Positions 50,132-58,283 of a stretch of 64,000 nucleotides of DNA are shown here, piece by piece. The DNA comes from JAWPMV01 sp038527215. GTDB lineage: Bacteria > Bacteroidota > Bacteroidia > J057. A model generated the notes under the pieces. The model was not told the origin of the DNA and searched no databases. It was given only the letters and a program-made list of their open reading frames with translations. Position numbers and translations under genes: made by a program. The stretch spans positions 1-64,000 of the forward strand of contig JBCBGC010000020.1 in assembly GCA_038527215.1 (NCBI GenBank), given 5' to 3'. Within the stretch, counting starts at the first letter, position 1. Every line of letters starts with the position of its first letter.

Positions 50132-51217
50132 TTACTTAAACACGCGGCTAATCCAGCGTGGCAAGAGGGGCACCCCAATTAGTACATAGGGGTAATAGGT
50201 GATCAAACGCCAAACTGTAGCCAGGATCAGCATGAAGGCCAGGACTTCATCTCCCGGGGTCAGACTCGGCGGCGCAAATTCGCTGAAGAGGTTGGTAAAA
50301 GCGCCTTCTGCAATGCCGGAACTACCAGGAGTAGGCGATACGATCATCACCACAAACATGATGGCTTGCCGCCCAAAAGCGACGGTATGCTCGTAAAGGC
50401 TGAGGTTGGTAAAGGCTGCGAGCACACAGTTGAGCACCAGGTAGCGACCCATCCAGGCCATGACCGTCGCGCCAAAGGCTTTGGCCCAGTATGCCACAGG
50501 TTTTGTCCGAAACTCATAAGAAGCGGTCAGCAGGTCTTCGGCCATTTTGTCCCCTCTATCTTCCCAGCGCTTCAGGAGGCGGGTTTTGAAAAGGCGACGA
50601 AAGACCCGGCTGGTGCCTTCTGGCCGGATAAAGAGGGCGAAAGCCAGAAAAATGGTATAAGCCACAATCACTCCATAGGCAATCCAGAAGGCGGTGATCA
50701 GCCCGGTGCCGATGGAAGATTCGATTTCCCCGACCGGATTAAAGAGGGCTTCATGCCCAATCCAGATCAGGGCGATGGGCAAGGTCAACACATAAAAGAC
50801 CTCATCCAGGAAAATGGTGATGAAAATGATGGCGGTGGAGCGACCCAGGGAGATTTTTTCCTTGAGCAACATGAAGATGGCTACGGCAGAGCCTCCCACG
50901 ATGGAAGGCGTCAGCGCAGAGGAAAATTCCCAGAGCAGGGTGACTTCAAAAGCTGCGCGCCAACTGAGCTTTTTGTCCGTCAAAATCCGCATCCGAATGA
51001 TGTAGCCCAGGTCGCGGCCAATCATACAGAGAAAGCCAATGCCGGCCCATTTGAGCACATTGGACCAGGTGGTGTATTGCAGGACCTGATCCATGCTCAG
51101 GTCCACCTGGTTGATCTGATAGATTGCGTATGCAAGGACTGATAGCCCGATGAGGATGGGCCATATCATCCTACTGAATCTAAATTGGTTCAGTACTTCC
51201 TGCTTCTCACTTGCCAT
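50132..51217 (-). CDS. YbhN/LPG-synthase-TM family membrane protein
   Basis: This 361-residue polytopic protein belongs to the lysylphosphatidylglycerol-synthase transmembrane (UPF0104/YbhN) family. About eight helices are visible, with the family hallmarks GRDLGYIIRMRILTDKKLSW, WEFSSALTPSIVGGSAVAIF, IFLDEVFYVLTLPI and PTPGSSGIAEGAF. It lacks the C-terminal aminoacyl-transfer domain of MprF, so it is likely a lipid-handling or flippase-type protein, not a lysyltransferase. It lies 17 bp after the gene at 51235 on the same strand, probably in one operon. Confidence 0.87.
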   Translation of the reverse strand: MASEKQEVLNQFRFSRMIWPILIGLSVLAYAIYQINQVDLSMDQVLQYTTWSNVLKWAGIGFLCMIGRDLGYIIRMRILTDKKLSWRAAFEVTLLWEFSSALTPSIVGGSAVAIFMLLKEKISLGRSTAIIFITIFLDEVFYVLTLPIALIWIGHEALFNPVGEIESSIGTGLITAFWIAYGVIVAYTIFLAFALFIRPEGTSRVFRRLFKTRLLKRWEDRGDKMAEDLLTASYEFRTKPVAYWAKAFGATVMAWMGRYLVLNCVLAAFTNLSLYEHTVAFGRQAIMFVVMIVSPTPGSSGIAEGAFTNLFSEFAPPSLTPGDEVLAFMLILATVWRLITYYPYVLIGVPLLPRWISRVFK

Positions 51218-51234
51218 GTATGCCTTGCTCGGTT

Positions 51235-52935
51235 TTAGTGCAGTATGTAGGGGTTGGACAAAAAGCCCGTTGGGGCTGCTTTTTCACTCAATCTCCGGTA
51301 CGGACTGGGACGTAGCAAAAAGATCCATCCTCCCGCTTCATATAATCGTTCAAAGTTACGAAATCTACCCGGTTTGACCTTGGCCCATTGGGAAGAAGAT
51401 ATTACAACATAGACATCCCGGTCGGCTTGCCCTTCCGTGAGCCAGGTATCGTCTTTGGCTTGTATCTGGCTAGGCGGCAACATTTGGGCGTAGAAGTAAG
51501 GCAGACTCCCGGAAGCAGCATCGGTGATGAGGTAAATTTCCTCTCCCTGCAGTTTTTCAAAAAAGGCTTGCATGCCCCCTTGTTGAGCATCCCGGATGGG
51601 AGACAAGAGGAAGAGCAAAAAGAGGTTGGCGCACAAAACAGTCAATCCGGCTTGCCACCAGATGTAGCGCAGGCTGCGACCCAATTGCCACCAGCGGAAA
51701 GCGACCAGGCTACCTACCAGCCAGATCACGCCCAGGCTCCATTCCCAACCCGTCCAGTTGCGGACACTGGGCCAATGCTCTGCCGCGCCCAAAGGTTGTA
51801 GCTGGCGGAGAAAAAGAGGCATGTTTTCCATCCAGACATTCCAGAAACCGAGGATAAGGAGCCATAGGCTTGCTCCTACACCGCCGATGATCCACATAGC
51901 GCGTGGCAGGGGCTGCGGATTGCGGATGTGCTGGTAGAAAAAAAGCGCAGCTAGAAAGCTTCCCGGCCAGAAGGCCAGACTGCCGGAAGCAGCTTCTCCA
52001 TACAACGGAAAAAAGCTCATCACCAGGCCCCAGACTAGCCAGGTTCCAGCGAAGTTTTTCCAAAGGTCGAGCGGTTCTTTATCGATGGTGATGCGGAAAA
52101 GCCCTAGCCAGGGAGCCACCAAAGGAAACAGACTCAGCAGTAAGGCCCAGACAGGTCCCATCCAGGTGAAGCCTCCGGGAAAAAACAGTTTTCCCAGATA
52201 AGCGGGCAAGGTTTCCCAGCCACTGCCATAGGTCATGACGTAGGTGAGGACATGCCAGCCGGAAAAGAGGACCAACCAGGCGACCACGGCCCGAAACAGG
52301 TGTCCCCATTGGCCTTTTCGGGCTTGTCGCCACAGGTTCCAACTCAGCCAGGCCATCAGCAGGGAAAGCCCAGCCCAGAAACCCATGGACCAGCTTGCTA
52401 GCCCGCAGAGAAAGCCAATGGTCCAGCCAGGACTTTCTGCAGGAGGCGCGTCTTTTTTGCGGGGGAGTTCCAGACGCATAATCTGAATCGCGGCCAGGCC
52501 TAAGAAAAAAGCTGCGCCCACATCGGGCAGGGCGGTTTTGTGGAGCCAGGCGGTGCCCAGGCAAGCCAGATAAAGTCCCGCCCATAGGCGTCCCAGCAAG
52601 CGATCCCTGAGCAGGCTGCCCTGCCAGTACAGCACCACCACTGTCGCCATGCCTAACAACATTGCGGGAAATCGTACGGCGAAAAGGTTGGCACCCAGAA
52701 CTTTGATGAAGAGGGCCTGAATCCAAATCATGAGGGGGGGCAGCTGCGGGGCTACACTAAAACGATCGGTGAGTTGCCAGGGTTGACCCAGCAAGGCCAG
52801 TTCCCGGGCTGATTCAGCCCAGAGACCTTCCGTACCAGCGGCCAGCGGAACACTCCCCATGAACAAGAGATATGCGAATCCCGCCAGGCCTGCCAGAAAA
52901 ATGCTTTCCTCCCAATGGGGGCGATGGGATGCCAT
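51235..52935 (-). CDS. GT39/ArnT-like polytopic glycosyltransferase
   Basis: This 566-residue inner-membrane protein has about 11-12 helices. The first periplasmic loop carries acidic residues (GTEGLWAESARELALLG) and the family segment FSVAPQLPPLMIWIQALFI, LFAVRFPAMLLGMATVVVLY, as in ArnT/PMT-type enzymes that use polyprenyl-phosphate sugars. The C-terminal soluble domain (EEIYLITDAASGSLPYFYA) fits the ArnT-like layout. A perfect -7 element (TATCTTTG) spans 52939-52946, overlapping an in-frame ATG at 52941, so ATG 52935 is the likelier start, giving a leaderless mRNA. Confidence 0.83.
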   Translation of the reverse strand: MASHRPHWEESIFLAGLAGFAYLLFMGSVPLAAGTEGLWAESARELALLGQPWQLTDRFSVAPQLPPLMIWIQALFIKVLGANLFAVRFPAMLLGMATVVVLYWQGSLLRDRLLGRLWAGLYLACLGTAWLHKTALPDVGAAFFLGLAAIQIMRLELPRKKDAPPAESPGWTIGFLCGLASWSMGFWAGLSLLMAWLSWNLWRQARKGQWGHLFRAVVAWLVLFSGWHVLTYVMTYGSGWETLPAYLGKLFFPGGFTWMGPVWALLLSLFPLVAPWLGLFRITIDKEPLDLWKNFAGTWLVWGLVMSFFPLYGEAASGSLAFWPGSFLAALFFYQHIRNPQPLPRAMWIIGGVGASLWLLILGFWNVWMENMPLFLRQLQPLGAAEHWPSVRNWTGWEWSLGVIWLVGSLVAFRWWQLGRSLRYIWWQAGLTVLCANLFLLFLLSPIRDAQQGGMQAFFEKLQGEEIYLITDAASGSLPYFYAQMLPPSQIQAKDDTWLTEGQADRDVYVVISSSQWAKVKPGRFRNFERLYEAGGWIFLLRPSPYRRLSEKAAPTGFLSNPYILH

Positions 52936-52938
52936 AAC

Positions 52939-52946
52939 CAAAGATA
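52939..52946 (-). promoter_or_regulatory. -7 element of the GT39-like gene
   Basis: The minus strand reads TATCTTTG (TAnnTTTG consensus), 3 nt before ATG 52935. It fixes the likely start codon and implies a leaderless transcript. Confidence 0.5.
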
Positions 52947-53126
52947 GCTTTTTATGGCTGTATGGGGCAAATGGAGAGAGTCTTTTTTAAATTACTGGAC
53001 TTTACAAGATTCGGTTTATTTGGTTTTAGTTATTTTTCATATTTTGTAAAAATTTTTTAATTTAAAATTATATTTCTACCTTGCGTGTGTTGTTCCCCAA
53101 CATCATTCATTATTAACAAAAGTGAT

Positions 53127-53402
53127 ATGCAAAAAATCGCATCATCTTGTAAAAAGGTGTTGGGGATCTGCATTGTCTTGGGATTGTCCTCTCTTACCTT
53201 CCCATATCTATTCAGCTCCAATATTTCTGGGAAAAGGCAAACTTCCCAAATTTGTGTTCTTGCAAAAAGTCCAACCATTCTTGTAAGTCAGGGCAATGAT
53301 TGTACTGAAGGAAGCGGTCATTGTATTCCCAATCCTATCAAAGGATGTCGAGGCCCCCGATACAAACTCATCTTAGAAGTAGTTTCAGGGAAAAATGAAT
53401 AA
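53127..53402 (+). CDS. Small secreted protein, Cys-containing (91 aa)
   Basis: This 91-residue protein starts MQKIASSCKKVLGICIVLGL and has a hydrophobic signal-type segment, then a short mature part with four cysteines after the signal (QICVLAKS, NDCTEGSGHCIPNP, GCRGPRYK). No family is recognised. It begins an AT-rich cluster of four + strand genes. In Bacteroidota similar tiny secreted proteins (for example NVEAL-type) often precede 6-bladed beta-propeller genes, as here. ATG 53127 is chosen because it opens the signal sequence. Confidence 0.6.
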   Translation: MQKIASSCKKVLGICIVLGLSSLTFPYLFSSNISGKRQTSQICVLAKSPTILVSQGNDCTEGSGHCIPNPIKGCRGPRYKLILEVVSGKNE

Positions 53403-53444
53403 CCTTTCTTTTTACTTTTTAATAATCTTCCATTGCTAGGCCAA

Positions 53445-53741
53445 ATGAATGTTTTATCGTCGTATAGAGGGGGCTGGAGGTTTTTCCTCCCTGTATTTTT
53501 ATTGATTTTATCTTTATCCTTTAGCGGGATTCTCTATTTCTCCAATTCTTTGTTGGGGCAAAACCTGGGTCCTGATTACAGGCGTAGAGCGGTTGGCAGT
53601 TACTGCTGGCAAGGTGTAAATAATGTATCTATTGGTACAGTTTGCTGCATCGGGAAAGGTGGCTGTATTTGGAATAAATGTCCGGATAATACCAAGGAGG
53701 ATTTTGATTGTGGGGATGGGAAAAGCAAAAAAAATCAATAA
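53445..53741 (+). CDS. Small secreted or membrane-anchored Cys-rich protein (98 aa)
   Basis: This 98-residue protein has an N-terminal hydrophobic segment (FFLPVFLLILSLSFSGILYF) and a short mature part with six cysteines: GSYCWQG, TVCCIGKGGCIWNKCPDN and DFDCGDGK. The pattern suggests disulfides or metal binding. No family is recognised. It lies 42 bp after the first small protein and 12 bp before the beta-propeller gene. The two small proteins share size and layout but not sequence. Confidence 0.6.
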   Translation: MNVLSSYRGGWRFFLPVFLLILSLSFSGILYFSNSLLGQNLGPDYRRRAVGSYCWQGVNNVSIGTVCCIGKGGCIWNKCPDNTKEDFDCGDGKSKKNQ

Positions 53742-53753
53742 GACAAATAAGTT

Positions 53754-54962
53754 ATGGGGCATAAAATACTTAAATGGTGGTTACCCTTTTGGTTCTTTAC
53801 CATTATCCTTTGGGGAGGTTGTACAGGTCGTGGAGGCCTTAGCATTAACTCGAGCCAATCTCCTCTCTCAAGAATAGATGTCACTTACATAGGAGGGAAC
53901 AAACTTCCAGTTCATCATCTAGTAGAAATAGAAAATCTTATATCATTAGGTAATAGCGAAAATGTGGTCATCGGTTCCATTCTTGATGTTATTAAATGGG
54001 ATGATCGCATCTACATATCTGATCCGGCTACCCACCAAATTCATGTGTTTGAAGAGGGGGGAGAATTTTTATTCGATTTTGGTCAAACGGGAAGAGGGCC
54101 GGGTGAATTTCTTAATATCAGTGGTATCCGGCTGCAACCAGACCATCAACGTTTACTACTTTTTTCTTCCGAAGCTCAAAAACTCATTTATTATGATCGG
54201 GATGGGAAGCATCTCTCTGAACACAAACTTTCATTTTATGCCGAGGATGTGGTTTGGATGGGCTTAGATAAGTTGTTGTTTTATACCGAGTATAATACAA
54301 GTGATGCTAGCGGGCATTTTGATCTCTTATTTACCGACGCTAAGGGAAAAATAGAGGATCGTAGGTTTCCGTACCCAAAAGAGAGACGGGCCCCAGGTTT
54401 TGCCTATGCAGGCTATCTTCTTCCCCTACATGATGGTGCTATTTATTCAGGTCCGTATAAGGATACTTTGTGGGGAATCTATCCAGATCGAAACGAAATA
54501 TTAGCTCTGTTTGATTTTGGATCTGGGCGTTTGCCTAATGAAGAATTTGAACAGATTTCGTTGGATAACGTGGATATGTTAAAATACACTACGATAAGTT
54601 GGCAAACGGCAAATGATGTTGTTTGGTCTGGCCTTATTTTCCAAAACCGTGCAGGTCATATTTTTTTCCTGAATATAGAAACGAACCGCTTTATTTCGGG
54701 AAAGGATTTACAGCAAGGAAGTATATTACCATTCATAAATCGACCAGTAATTTCCACAGGTTTTAAAAACCTTTGCACAAGTTTTACCCTCTCTGACATC
54801 GCCTTACAAGAGGAATCGAATTCAGATTACCTATTTGATCTACAAGAAGCCTATCCAATTTTTAAGCCTTTATTGGATAGTATTGATCAGGATGCTAATC
54901 CGATCCTTTTATTCTATAAAATTAATCAAGATTCATTAGCTAAATATGGATACCTCCCCTAA
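53754..54962 (+). CDS. 6-bladed beta-propeller lipoprotein
   Basis: This 402-residue exported protein has lipobox IILWGGC (Cys 23). Its body has the repeating strand pattern of the Bacteroidota 6-bladed beta-propeller family (about PF17170): VIKWDDRIYISDPATHQIHV, FEEGGEFLFDFGQTGRGPGE and LIYYDRDGKHLSEHK. Such proteins are presumed ligand- or peptide-binding surface proteins; no enzyme activity is known. Codon and base use are AT-rich compared with the rest of the window. Its 3' end overlaps the DUF1573 gene by 17 bp. Confidence 0.82.
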   Translation: MGHKILKWWLPFWFFTIILWGGCTGRGGLSINSSQSPLSRIDVTYIGGNKLPVHHLVEIENLISLGNSENVVIGSILDVIKWDDRIYISDPATHQIHVFEEGGEFLFDFGQTGRGPGEFLNISGIRLQPDHQRLLLFSSEAQKLIYYDRDGKHLSEHKLSFYAEDVVWMGLDKLLFYTEYNTSDASGHFDLLFTDAKGKIEDRRFPYPKERRAPGFAYAGYLLPLHDGAIYSGPYKDTLWGIYPDRNEILALFDFGSGRLPNEEFEQISLDNVDMLKYTTISWQTANDVVWSGLIFQNRAGHIFFLNIETNRFISGKDLQQGSILPFINRPVISTGFKNLCTSFTLSDIALQEESNSDYLFDLQEAYPIFKPLLDSIDQDANPILLFYKINQDSLAKYGYLP

Positions 54963-55377
54963 GCTGAGATTGAAACTGCTTTGGTTTGGTGCCATTATTT
55001 CTGTAGGCACCTTTTGGATGATTGCTCAAAATCATTTACAAAGCAAGGGTCGATTGACCCAATTAAAAGTGCTTACCTCAGTAATTGACCTTGGAGAAAT
55101 AGCTAATGGGCAACCCGCTATTGGAGAATTCTACATATTGAACAATGGAAGTAATCCTTTAGAAATTTATCAGGTTGACGCAGGATGTACTTGTACTTCC
55201 TCCGATTGGCAAAGAGATATAATTGCTCCTGGAGATACAACCACAATAAAGGTTCTTTATGAAGGGCTATCGCCAGGATATTTCTACCAAGTTATCCAGT
55301 TTAAGGCCAATGCCAATCCCGAGATCCATGTTCTCAGCCTAAAAGGGAAAATACCGGGATTGAATAAGTTACATTAA
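54946..55377 (+). CDS. DUF1573 protein
   Basis: This 143-residue protein has one N-terminal membrane or signal segment (LLWFGAIISVGTFWMIAQ) and a DUF1573 domain, a small Ig-like (MSP/ASPM-type) fold: IDLGEIANGQPAIGEFYILN, LEIYQVDAGCTCTSSDWQ and PGDTTTIKVLYEG. The CTCT cysteine pair is characteristic. It overlaps the beta-propeller gene by 17 bp, so they are translated together. Function is unknown. Confidence 0.85.
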   Translation: MDTSPKLRLKLLWFGAIISVGTFWMIAQNHLQSKGRLTQLKVLTSVIDLGEIANGQPAIGEFYILNNGSNPLEIYQVDAGCTCTSSDWQRDIIAPGDTTTIKVLYEGLSPGYFYQVIQFKANANPEIHVLSLKGKIPGLNKLH

Positions 55378-55395
55378 GTAAATAATGTTTCATTT

Positions 55396-56409
55396 TCACT
55401 CCGCTCCCATCACCTCAACCTGATGAAACAGGGCTCCTTCCGGGGCTTTGAGATAAACTTCGAGCGGTAATCCTTCACCTGCAGGTAAAGCCTCTTCCAG
55501 AATGACTTCTTCGTAGGAAAGCCACTCTCCGGCTTCATCGATGAAGCGAACTTCCAGGCGGACGGATTGCCAGGCTTTTTGTTCGCGGTTGAAGACGCGG
55601 CCTTTGATCAGGCTTTGACCCAGGCTGTCGACCGGCTGCTTTTGCCAATCAGAAAAGACTTCCAGGCTTCCACGCCAGGAGTCATCTGCAGGAGCTTTTG
55701 TCGCTGGAGCAGGTGCTGTTTCTGGTGTTCCTGCTGCTTGCATCGCCATGACCGGAGCGGCTAAGCGTGCCGTCATGGCAACTTCTGCCAGTACCGTATC
55801 AGCTTCCCCACGAGCCATGCTCTCAGCTACTGGGGCTATTTTGGCCGAATCTATTTCAGCCGCATCCATTTCCGCTACTACGTCCTCTATAACTACCTCT
55901 GGCAATTCTGCATCCAGCATTTCTTCAAGCATCACTTCTTCCGCAAACTCAGGATTGACCATGGCGATTTCCATGGGTGGACCCGGTTTTTCTTCCATTA
56001 GGGTTACGTACTGCATACAATCATTCTGTTTCCAGCGCAGGAGCTTGAGAGTAGGAATGGATTCCTCCGCCCGAAACTCAGCATAAAACTGAATGATGGT
56101 ATGGCTGCTCCCAAAGGGGCTGTACTGATTGGCCTTGGCAGAACCCCAGACCGTCATGCGGTTTTCTTTTTCTGTCTCCGAAAGTTCACGATAGGAACGT
56201 CCCTTTCGCAGCAGGTTCAGGCCGCCATCATAATAATGCTCACAGTTATTGCACAAGCAATAGTGGTGGGGTTTGACCCCTTGTAAATAAGTCGAGAGGG
56301 CTGAATCCAGGGCCTGCGCGATCTGCGCCTTCGTATAGGATTGCGCAGAAACGGATGCAGGGACCAGCAAAAAACAAAAGCTAAGGAGGAACAGGTTTAA
56401 GGTCTTCAT
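55396..56409 (-). CDS. Secreted protein of unknown function with acidic/Ala-rich linker
   Basis: This 337-residue protein has a signal peptide (LFLLSFCFLLVPASVSAQ). The N-terminal domain has cysteines HHYCLCNNCEHYYDGG and a further NDCMQY, possibly a metal site. Residues of about 135-240 are a low-complexity Ala/Glu/Met stretch (EEVMLEEMLDAELPEVV, AVMAMQAAGTPET-like), and the C-terminal 90 residues look like a beta-sandwich. No family is recognised. ATG 56409 is chosen since it opens the signal peptide; the frame is open upstream to 56607 but the added part is not protein-like. Confidence 0.65.
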   Translation of the reverse strand: MKTLNLFLLSFCFLLVPASVSAQSYTKAQIAQALDSALSTYLQGVKPHHYCLCNNCEHYYDGGLNLLRKGRSYRELSETEKENRMTVWGSAKANQYSPFGSSHTIIQFYAEFRAEESIPTLKLLRWKQNDCMQYVTLMEEKPGPPMEIAMVNPEFAEEVMLEEMLDAELPEVVIEDVVAEMDAAEIDSAKIAPVAESMARGEADTVLAEVAMTARLAAPVMAMQAAGTPETAPAPATKAPADDSWRGSLEVFSDWQKQPVDSLGQSLIKGRVFNREQKAWQSVRLEVRFIDEAGEWLSYEEVILEEALPAGEGLPLEVYLKAPEGALFHQVEVMGAE

Positions 56410-56512
56410 AAAGAATTCACAAGTTTCTCTCCCAGGACAGGTATATACCATTATACAACCTCGACTATTATCATGAAACTTGTATGTAAGGAATACCAAA
56501 AACCAAGCCGAG

Positions 56513-56539
56513 TCCGTTCGTTGAACGGAACTTTTTTTT
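56513..56539 (+). terminator. Orphan terminator on the + strand
   Basis: TCCGTTC (56513-56519) and GAACGGA (56523-56529) with a 3-nt loop are followed by AC and eight T residues. Both flanking genes run on the minus strand, so no coding gene uses it. It may end a small + strand RNA. Confidence 0.55.
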
Positions 56540-56689
56540 GTTTTGATAAATAGACGTATCGGTCTTTTTAGCCAGCCAATGAATGTTTGCCCCAGATTAG
56601 GGCACAAGAAAGCTTGCGTAAACGGTAGCCAAAGGGGTTGAGACCCACGTAAGATGTGAGGCGGAAAGGGAAATGTTGGACAAAAAGGC

Positions 56690-57178
56690 TTAGCGAATGC
56701 GGTCTACGGAGCGCACCAATTCCTCATCTTTTCGGATGCGACTGATGGCCAGCCATACCAGCAACAGGGCGGCTACCGGAAAGGCGAAACCAAAGTGTGG
56801 CATGCTGTCGCCAGCGCCCAGATTTTGGGTGAGCATCACATAGGCAAGAATTTCTGCCATGAGAAAGCCAATGCCGATGTAGGCAAGCCGCATTTGACGC
56901 GGGCGATCATTGTATTGAAAGATGGTAAAGGCCAACCACAGACAGCTCAATCCGATCAGGACCACGCCAGCGGTATGGCTGACCTGGGTAGTGCTTTCTT
57001 CGTGGGCATAAAAAAGCGTGTCGGATCCTTCTCCGACCATTTCCTCTACCTCGATAGACAAGCCGTCTACGACTTGAATGGCAGAACCCTGACTCAATTG
57101 CCAGATGGGAACAAAGAGGACGGACAGGTTCACCAGAATGGCCAAAAGCAGGAGGATGGATTGGATTCTTTGCAGCAT
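56690..57178 (-). CDS. DUF4293-family membrane protein
   Basis: This 162-residue protein starts MLQRIQSILLLLAILVNLSV, the typical start of DUF4293 proteins of Bacteroidota. It has four membrane helices, a periplasmic loop after the first (DGLSIEVEEMVGEGSDT), and a short cytoplasmic tail (AISRIRKDEELVRSVDRIR). Function is unknown. ATG 57178 is chosen from family length; the frame remains open through the repeat upstream to 57418 but that part is not coding. It is divergent from truA, with a family-A repeat between the two. Confidence 0.85.
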   Translation of the reverse strand: MLQRIQSILLLLAILVNLSVLFVPIWQLSQGSAIQVVDGLSIEVEEMVGEGSDTLFYAHEESTTQVSHTAGVVLIGLSCLWLAFTIFQYNDRPRQMRLAYIGIGFLMAEILAYVMLTQNLGAGDSMPHFGFAFPVAALLLVWLAISRIRKDEELVRSVDRIR

Positions 57179-57269
57179 AAATGATGGGATCGGGTAAATC
57201 GCCCGCAAAATAAGAAAAAGGTGGGAATGTTGGATTGGGGCATCCCGATCTGGCGATAGGCTCTTTTGG

Positions 57270-57294
57270 GAGACGCCTGGCGAGTCGTCTCTAC
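57270..57294. repeat. GAGACG hairpin repeat, copy 3
   Basis: GAGACG (57270-57275) and CGTCTC (57286-57291) flank a 10-nt centre and are followed by TAC. It stands just before a family-A repeat, the same order as at 47408-47575. Confidence 0.65.
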
Positions 57295-57310
57295 GATTCT
57301 CTTGCATGTA

Positions 57311-57437
57311 TGTCATCCCGGAATGGTCTTCGACTGTAGTGAGGGGGACATGGCCGGGATCTCCATGGCTGTGATATGATCCTGGAGACCCCGGATAAGA
57401 CTTTTTCCCGTTGGTCAAAAGTCTTTCCGGGGTGACA
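57311..57437. repeat. Cloverleaf-type palindromic repeat (family A), copy 10
   Basis: A 127-bp unit with outer TGTCATCCCGGAA / TTCCGGGGTGACA, a central stem with GGAGACCCCGGAT, and the right arm AAGACTTTTTCC...AAAAGTCTT, perfectly self-complementary in AAGACTTTT / AAAAGTCTT. The left central strand has drifted (GCCGGGATCTCC). It lies between the divergent DUF4293 and truA genes. Confidence 0.82.
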
Positions 57438-57505
57438 AATCAAGGTAGGGCAGTCCTTAAGGCAATGTCCAAGCAGGGATGTCCGGAAATCCCTATCTTT
57501 ACAGC

Positions 57506-58270
57506 ATGCGATATGTATTGGATATCAGCTATCACGGCGGAGCTTATGCAGGCTGGCAGATTCAGCCGAACGCTCATACGGTGCAGGCTGAGTTGGAAGG
57601 GGCGATGAAGACGTTCTTTGGAGAAGAGGTGTCGGTCATGGGAGCGGGACGAACAGATGCGGGGGTGCACGGTAAACAACTCATGGTACACTTTGACCGG
57701 GAGGAGGAACTGGCGTTGCCTTTTGTTCATAGTCTTAATGGTATCCTGCCGGGTGATTTGGCGGTGAATGCCTTGTATGTCGCGGAAGATCCGGAATTTC
57801 ATGCGCGCTTTTCTGCTACTCATCGCGCCTATATCTATCAACTTGTGCGGAAAAAATCCCCCCTCTGGCCAGGTCTGGCCATGTGGGTACGCCATCCGCT
57901 CGATTTGGAAGCGATGCAAGCGGCGGCGCGAAGCCTGAAAGACTACGAATCATTTGGCTCTTTTTGTAAGGCCCACGGCGCCAATAAAACCAACCGTTGC
58001 CGGATCGATCATGCGTATTGGGAGGAAAATGGAGACCTGCTCTGTTTCCACATTGGGGCTGACCGCTTTTTGCGGGGCATGGTGCGGGCCATCGTAGGGA
58101 CCCTCTTATTGGTAGGGGCGGGCAAAATGAGCCTGGAGGAATTCCGGGCGGTGATCGAAGCGGAAGATCGTACCCAGGCAGGACCTAATGCTCCCGCCCA
58201 CGGCCTTTTTTTAACAGAAGTCCGCTACCCAGAAGATAGTCTGCGGCTCATCTGCCGCAGCGGGATTTGA
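57506..58270 (+). CDS. truA: tRNA pseudouridine(38-40) synthase
   Basis: This 254-residue pseudouridine synthase modifies U38-U40 in the anticodon stem of tRNAs. The start MRYVLDISYHGGAYAGWQ, the catalytic Asp loop MGAGRTDAGVHGKQ, the NALYVAEDPEFHARFSATHR region and FLRGMVRAIVGTLLLVGAG are all conserved. ATG 57506 is chosen over 57479 because TruA proteins begin at this point and a TATCTTTA box lies 4 nt upstream of it. It is followed 13 bp later by the PqqB-like gene. Confidence 0.96.
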   Translation: MRYVLDISYHGGAYAGWQIQPNAHTVQAELEGAMKTFFGEEVSVMGAGRTDAGVHGKQLMVHFDREEELALPFVHSLNGILPGDLAVNALYVAEDPEFHARFSATHRAYIYQLVRKKSPLWPGLAMWVRHPLDLEAMQAAARSLKDYESFGSFCKAHGANKTNRCRIDHAYWEENGDLLCFHIGADRFLRGMVRAIVGTLLLVGAGKMSLEEFRAVIEAEDRTQAGPNAPAHGLFLTEVRYPEDSLRLICRSGI

Positions 58271-58283
58271 AAAACTACTACCC

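Noticed and set aside
50366..51142. Open frame of 258 codons on the + strand
   Set aside because: It is antisense to the YbhN-like membrane protein gene.
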